This document shows, piece after piece, positions 6,652-9,857 of a DNA stretch of 9,857 nt; positions within the stretch are counted from its first letter, which is position 1; each line of letters starts with the position of its first letter. The notes under the pieces were generated by a model. That model was not told where the DNA came from. It saw only the letters and a program-made list of their open reading frames with translations, and did no database searches. The stretch spans positions 1 to 9,857 of the forward strand of contig JAGLCE010000015.1 of the NCBI GenBank assembly GCA_023146365.1, written 5' to 3'. A program made the position numbers and the translations under genes. The stretch comes from Endozoicomonadaceae bacterium (lineage in GTDB: Bacteria; Pseudomonadota; Gammaproteobacteria; Pseudomonadales; Endozoicomonadaceae).

Positions 6652-6668
6652 TCTGTAACAATTACAGA
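6652..6668. promoter_or_regulatory. 17-bp dyad upstream of the isc promoter, unknown regulator
   Basis: TCTGTAA-CAA-TTACAGA is a perfect 7-bp inverted repeat with a 3-nt centre. It is centred about 80 bp upstream of the predicted isc transcription start, a usual distance for an activator or second regulator site. It does not match type 1 IscR or Fur consensus sequences. The rest of the 307-nt gap between iscR and cysE (6540-6846) shows no gene. Confidence 0.4.
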
Positions 6669-6846
6669 CTGAATACCGAACAACTCCCATCCAAAAGCAG
6701 CCAAGGGAGATCTTCGTCAAGAACAGCATTTTCTAACAGAGAGTTTAAGGATTGCGAATAATAACAGAGAAAAGGTCAATGACTGCCAGCATAGCGGGAG
6801 ACTTATTGTTACAACGGAGTCAGATCATCCCACTGCGCCAACCGGA

Positions 6847-7635
6847 TTATGGCGCCTCAGCCACGGGCTCAGCACACTTCTGTTTTGCAGATGCCGAGTC
6901 AACATTTTCGTCATTAGACGTAGGCAGATTCGCTTCATCAAAATCAATGCCTTTGTCTCGCAGGATCAAACAGAGCGACTCAATCCGACGTTCCATGGCT
7001 TGCAAGTGATCCAGCATGGAGGCAGTGGCCTGAGCTGTCGAGTCAAGTCTATCGCTGATGACAGCATGGGCATCAAAATTCATTGTTCCTGCCATTGTCT
7101 GACGAGGCGCCTCATCAACCACATACTTCCTAACGATACGCCCAGGGATACCCACCACAGTGGCACTCTCAGGCACGACCTCAGTCACCACGGCATTGGA
7201 ACCCACTCTGGCGTTATCACCGACCGTAAGCGACCCCAACACCTTAGCACCAGCACCGACAATAACACCATTACCCAAGGTAGGATGTCGCTTGCCTCTC
7301 TTCAGAATCAGGCTACCCAGTGTGACTCCTTGATAAATTGTCACATCATCACCAATCTCAGCGGTCTCACCAATCACGACACCCATTCCGTGATCGATAA
7401 AGCAACGTCGACCTATGGTGGCGCCAGGGTGAATCTCAACCCCAGTCAACCAGCGACTGAAGGTTGAAATAGATCGAGCCACCCATTTGAATCCTTCGAG
7501 CCAGATGGTGTGCGCCAGCCGGTGCAGCCACAGAGCGTGTAGGCCCTGATAGTTAGTCAGAACGTCCAATGTATTGCGTGCCGCCGGATCCTTGGCACGG
7601 ATACTAGCAACATCCTCACGTATTCGTTCAAACAT
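6847..7635 (-). CDS. cysE: Serine O-acetyltransferase, short N-terminal type
   Basis: This 262-residue enzyme transfers acetyl from acetyl-CoA to serine, giving O-acetylserine, the committed step to cysteine and thus to the sulfur used by IscS. A left-handed beta-helix of hexapeptide repeats is evident from about residue 64 (GVEIHPGATIG) to 170. The catalytic Asp-His pair is in FIDHGMGVVIGETA (Asp81, His82). The E. coli equivalents are near 157-158, so the N-terminal helical part is about 76 residues shorter. A divergent C-terminal tail of about 90 residues, ending in an acidic alanine-rich stretch, replaces it in length. It begins 5 nt after trmJ. A 6-bp inverted repeat (6835-6840, 6850-6855) flanks the stop codon without a T-run, so read-through into iscR is possible. 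Confidence 0.93.
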   Translation of the reverse strand: MFERIREDVASIRAKDPAARNTLDVLTNYQGLHALWLHRLAHTIWLEGFKWVARSISTFSRWLTGVEIHPGATIGRRCFIDHGMGVVIGETAEIGDDVTIYQGVTLGSLILKRGKRHPTLGNGVIVGAGAKVLGSLTVGDNARVGSNAVVTEVVPESATVVGIPGRIVRKYVVDEAPRQTMAGTMNFDAHAVISDRLDSTAQATASMLDHLQAMERRIESLCLILRDKGIDFDEANLPTSNDENVDSASAKQKCAEPVAEAP

Positions 7636-7640
7636 AAGCT

Positions 7641-8414
7641 TCAGACTGTTGATGTCTGCTTTCTTCCACCAGAGGGCTGTCTACCAAGCGCAGCTTGCGT
7701 TTCCGACAAAATCCCCCTGAGAATATTGAGTTCAACCCTGTCAGGACGAACACGCCCATATAGGCGACGCAATTTCGCCATGATTTTATCGGGGTTGCGG
7801 TGTTTGAAAAAGTCGATTTCTCCCAGTACTTTTTGCAAGTGCCCATAAAAATATTCCATCTCCTTCGAGTTGGCTAGATCTCGTGTGCGACGTTCAGGTA
7901 CTAGCGCTGCTTGCTGGCGCTGCAAATAAGCTTTGCGCAATTCATAAGAAAAGAGCTGAACCGCTGACGCCAAGTTCAATGAACTGAACTCAGGATTGGA
8001 AGGAATGTGTGCCTGCCCATGACAGAGCTTCAACTCATCATTGGTTAGCCCTCTATCCTCTCGGCCAAACACCCATGCCACATTTACATCACCACCGGCA
8101 GATTCCGCCACAACCGCTTCGGCACACTCGCTCGGCTCCATCAGCGGCAACGACACCCCCCGAACCCGAGCGCTAGCACCGATAATCAGGCCACAATCAG
8201 CCACCGCATTTTCTAGCGTACTGCAAACAACAGCATTATCCAGTACATCCGTCGCACCAGATGCTAACGTCACGGCTTCCGGAGAGGGGAACGCTTTAGG
8301 ATTAACCAGCACCAGCCGAGACAACCCCATGGTTTTCATCGCCCGTGCAGCAGACCCAATATTGCCAGGATGTGTTGTATTCACCAGCACAATTTTCACG
8401 TTATCCAGAGACAT
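7641..8414 (-). CDS. trmJ: TrmJ, tRNA (Cm32/Um32) 2'-O-methyltransferase
   Basis: This 257-residue SPOUT-class enzyme uses S-adenosylmethionine to methylate the ribose of nucleotide 32 in tRNA anticodon loops. Family motifs are GNIGSAAR (17-24), VFGREDRGLTNDEL (115-128) and SSLNLASAVQ (144-153), the last two forming the knotted cofactor site. The C-terminal FYGHLQKVL and NKLRRLYGR-like segments also match TrmJ. I chose the ATG at 8414 (MSLDNVKIVLVNT) because family similarity begins there. An in-frame ATG at 8465 would add 17 hydrophobic, non-homologous residues. GAGTGG lies 7 nt upstream of the chosen start. Expression is divergent from suhB and it forms a tight pair with cysE. Adjacency to isc is conserved in gammaproteobacteria. 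Confidence 0.94.
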   Translation of the reverse strand: MSLDNVKIVLVNTTHPGNIGSAARAMKTMGLSRLVLVNPKAFPSPEAVTLASGATDVLDNAVVCSTLENAVADCGLIIGASARVRGVSLPLMEPSECAEAVVAESAGGDVNVAWVFGREDRGLTNDELKLCHGQAHIPSNPEFSSLNLASAVQLFSYELRKAYLQRQQAALVPERRTRDLANSKEMEYFYGHLQKVLGEIDFFKHRNPDKIMAKLRRLYGRVRPDRVELNILRGILSETQAALGRQPSGGRKQTSTV

Positions 8415-8621
8415 CAATAAACCACTCAAAAATACAACTGACAGCCAAACTGCACAGGCCTCCATCAGTAAATTAAAGACGATCGAACAGATAACAGGCC
8501 AGTCTTAACCGACAAACTCTGCCCCCAAAAGATTCCATTCTGCAGTTTATCAGATAAAACAGACGATTAACGCTCCCCGCACCACTCAGCACAAAAAACG
8601 CCAGATAGCGATTATTCGATA

Positions 8622-8650
8622 GTGACCAGAGTTAAACAGAAGCGTACAAT
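8622..8650 (+). promoter_or_regulatory. Candidate suhB promoter
   Basis: GTGACC (8622-8627) and TACAAT (8645-8650) are spaced by 17 nt and match the sigma-70 boxes at four and five of six positions. Transcription would start near 8657, giving a leader of about 110 nt that includes the boxA-like element. The alternative, TTGACA at 8699, would start transcription almost on top of that element. Confidence 0.4.
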
Positions 8651-8733
8651 TCACCCAGTAACTGACCTTTTACACTCTGAGTGCGTGGCTAGGCAAGGTT
8701 GACAGTCCAACGATTAGAGCGTGAATGCAAACA

Positions 8734-8744
8734 GTTCTTTATTA
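8734..8744 (+). promoter_or_regulatory. boxA-like element in the suhB leader
   Basis: GTTCTTTATTA matches the E. coli boxA GCTCTTTAACA at 8 of 11 positions, and its core GTTCTTTA is the form seen in many gammaproteobacterial rRNA leaders. It stands about 25 nt before the suhB start codon. BoxA RNA is bound by NusB/NusE, and in E. coli SuhB joins that complex and limits its own expression through a boxA in the suhB leader. The same feedback is plausible here. Confidence 0.45.
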
Positions 8745-8769
8745 ATACGGCACAGGCACAGCACCCCTC

Positions 8770-9582
8770 ATGCAACCCATGATTAACATCGCCCTGCGCG
8801 CTGCGCGCAAGGCTGGCGACATTATCGCTCATGCATACCAGAAACTGGACACCATTAATGTACAAGCCAAGAGCACCAACGACTATGTAACCGACATCGA
8901 CACAGCAGCCGAACGAGCCATTATTTCCATTCTGAAGAGATCCTATCCTGAACACGGTTTCAAGGGTGAAGAGAGTGGCTATCAACCTGGTACCGGTGAA
9001 GGAGAGTGCTACCTCTGGATTATTGACCCTCTGGATGGCACCACCAACTTCATCCATGGGATGCCGCAGTTTGCTGTATCCATCGCCTGTCAATACAAAA
9101 ACCGTATTGAACATGCCATTGTCCTCGACCCCATTCGTCAGGAAGAATTTATCGCTAGCCGTGGCCACGGCGCATCCCTTAATGGCAAGCGTATTCGTGT
9201 CAGCAATCGCCCCAGCCTGAAAGGTGCCTTGATCAGCACTGGCTTCCCCTTTCGTGAAAGTCAGATGGCCAGCCTAGACCATTACTTGAGCATGTTCCGC
9301 AGCTTTATAGGCGATACTGCTGGTATCCGTCGCGCTGGCGCCGCTTCCCTGGACTTGGCCTATGTGGCCGCTGGCCGTTTTGACGGTTTCTGGGAGTTCG
9401 GTCTGCACGATTGGGACATAGCAGCAGGCTGCCTATTGATCACCGAGGCCGGTGGCTTTGTAGGCGATTTTCGTGGTGGCGACAAACATCTGGAAAAAGG
9501 TCAAATTGTCTGCGGCAATCCAAAGTGTTTTCGTGAGATACTGACCCGTATCCAGCCGTTTATCAGCGAAAACATGAACTAA
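8770..9582 (+). CDS. suhB: SuhB, inositol monophosphatase family protein and Nus factor
   Basis: The 270-residue product (E. coli 267) belongs to the lithium-sensitive, Mg-dependent inositol monophosphatase family. In E. coli it also joins the NusA/B/E/G complex that supports rRNA transcription and folding. Metal-site motifs are Glu67-Glu68 (GEESG), WIIDPLDGTTNF (83-94, with Asp86 and Asp89) and HDWDIAAG (213-220, with Asp216). The start MQPMINIALRAARKAG parallels E. coli MHPMLNIAVRAARKAG. No clear Shine-Dalgarno sequence precedes the ATG at 8770, and an ATG three codons in is no better. Lack of a strong ribosome-binding site fits tight control of expression. It is divergent from trmJ, and no obvious terminator follows. 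Confidence 0.95.
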   Translation: MQPMINIALRAARKAGDIIAHAYQKLDTINVQAKSTNDYVTDIDTAAERAIISILKRSYPEHGFKGEESGYQPGTGEGECYLWIIDPLDGTTNFIHGMPQFAVSIACQYKNRIEHAIVLDPIRQEEFIASRGHGASLNGKRIRVSNRPSLKGALISTGFPFRESQMASLDHYLSMFRSFIGDTAGIRRAGAASLDLAYVAAGRFDGFWEFGLHDWDIAAGCLLITEAGGFVGDFRGGDKHLEKGQIVCGNPKCFREILTRIQPFISENMN

Positions 9583-9598
9583 GCAGACCTATCAAGCT

Positions 9599-9786
9599 TG
9601 CATCTTCAAATCAATGAGACAATCAGCTTTCCATTAAACAATAAGCATGTTCCGTAGACCGTTTTATCGATGGCTGATCAAGAGAGTGGCCGTCATCACT
9701 GACTGAGTGACGATCAGAAGATCTATGTACGGGACAAAACTTGAAGCAAAACCTGGAAGTCTATCTAATCATTTTTTGAAGATGCA
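9599..9786. repeat. Perfect 12-bp inverted repeat, 164 nt apart
   Basis: TGCATCTTCAAA (9599-9610) and TTTGAAGATGCA (9775-9786) are exact reverse complements separated by 164 nt downstream of suhB. No flanking target duplication is visible and the interior has no clear gene. The right arm falls inside the last codons of the partial frame at the window edge. A related 10-mer, TTGAAGATGC, also occurs once at 235-244. The repeat may be the ends of a small non-autonomous element or chance. Confidence 0.4.
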
Positions 9787-9857
9787 TTTTTCAACATTCT
9801 ACGAAGCATATCCAGTCCTAATCTGAATAGAGCATTGGCTGGCCGCAAATGTTTATT
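9765..9857 (-). CDS. Possible C-terminal end of a gene entering from the right, unknown
   Basis: On the minus strand one frame is open from the window edge for 30 codons to a TAG at 9765-9767, ending LRPANALFRLGLDMLRRMLKNASSKND. It has an amphipathic, basic, helical look (LFRLGLDMLRRMLKN). The other two minus frames are closed early, and the plus strand frames are interrupted. I do not recognise the family from this short tail. It would converge with suhB. The short length makes it uncertain. Confidence 0.3.
   Translation of the reverse strand, partial: NKHLRPANALFRLGLDMLRRMLKNASSKND

Larger units (their letters stand above)
8415..8769. promoter_or_regulatory. Divergent trmJ-suhB intergenic region
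   Basis: These 355 bases separate the divergent trmJ and suhB starts and contain no gene I can support. On the plus strand there is a plausible suhB promoter at 8622-8650 and a boxA-like element at 8734-8744 (both listed). A consensus-like TTGACA at 8699-8704 lacks a good -10 partner (GTGAAT after 16 nt is the best). An inverted repeat, TTTATC-A-GATAAA, at about 8547-8559 could be an operator. I find no strong promoter for trmJ on the minus strand. Confidence 0.5.

Noticed and set aside
6835..6855. Inverted repeat around the cysE stop as a terminator
   Set aside because: The 6-bp GC stem has no following T-run on the minus strand, so termination is unsupported.
8415..8465. Longer trmJ start at 8465 giving a hydrophobic N-terminus
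   Set aside because: It resembles a signal peptide, but TrmJ is cytoplasmic and family similarity starts at the ATG at 8414; no ribosome-binding site supports 8465.
9690..9720. Imperfect hairpin after suhB (CGTCATCACT/AGTGACG) as a terminator
   Set aside because: The stem has a bulge and no T-run follows, so it does not meet the form of an intrinsic terminator.
1..9857. CRISPR array, tRNA or rRNA genes, prophage or defence system
   Set aside because: I found no regularly spaced repeats, no tRNA or rRNA signatures and no phage or defence motifs. The region is a conserved housekeeping locus.

Overview
The window is a chromosomal segment from a gammaproteobacterium. It carries the complete housekeeping iron-sulfur cluster (ISC) assembly operon in the order trmJ-cysE-iscR-iscS-iscU-iscA-hscB-hscA-fdx-iscX, all on the minus strand. 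The divergent suhB lies on the plus strand at the right. The proteins resemble their E. coli counterparts closely, with the same catalytic cysteines at the same residue numbers in IscR, IscS, IscU and IscA. A short-type serine acetyltransferase gene (cysE) sits between trmJ and iscR, and the 3' end of the operon is compact. Both point to a non-enteric gammaproteobacterium of the Pseudomonas/Azotobacter-like ISC arrangement. I cannot name the genus. The genes look moderate in GC, whereas the left 700 bases are clearly AT-rich.

Layout from left to right. Positions 1-138 may hold the start of a minus-strand gene that runs off the window. Positions 139-718 are AT-rich and contain no confident gene, but they hold a hairpin plus T-run that could end leftward isc transcription, and several short palindromes. 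Positions 719-6539 are the isc operon proper, transcribed leftward. Its promoter lies at about 6587-6615 and is covered by a near-perfect type 1 IscR operator at 6595-6619. Positions 6847-8414 are cysE and trmJ, which form a tight pair separated by 5 nt. Positions 8415-8769 form the divergent trmJ/suhB regulatory region, with a candidate suhB promoter and a boxA-like element. Positions 8770-9582 are suhB. The last 275 bases hold a long-spaced 12-bp inverted repeat and the probable C-terminal end of a further minus-strand gene.

How the genes work together. CysE makes O-acetylserine for cysteine synthesis, and cysteine is the sulfur donor used by the desulfurase IscS. IscS passes sulfur to the scaffold IscU, with ferredoxin (Fdx) supplying electrons and IscX and IscA acting as iron-related or carrier/regulatory factors. 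HscB and HscA recognise IscU and drive cluster release. IscR, itself a [2Fe-2S] protein, senses cluster supply and represses the operon. TrmJ (tRNA 2'-O-methyltransferase) and SuhB (inositol monophosphatase family, also a Nus-complex factor) are conserved neighbours rather than pathway members.

I see no evidence for a new multi-gene system. The points worth a second look are regulatory: a boxA-like element in the suhB leader, the single IscR operator with a separate upstream dyad, a hairpin that would put the iscS ribosome-binding site in a loop, and unusually long gaps between iscU and iscA and between hscB and hscA, the latter with a nine-base C tract.
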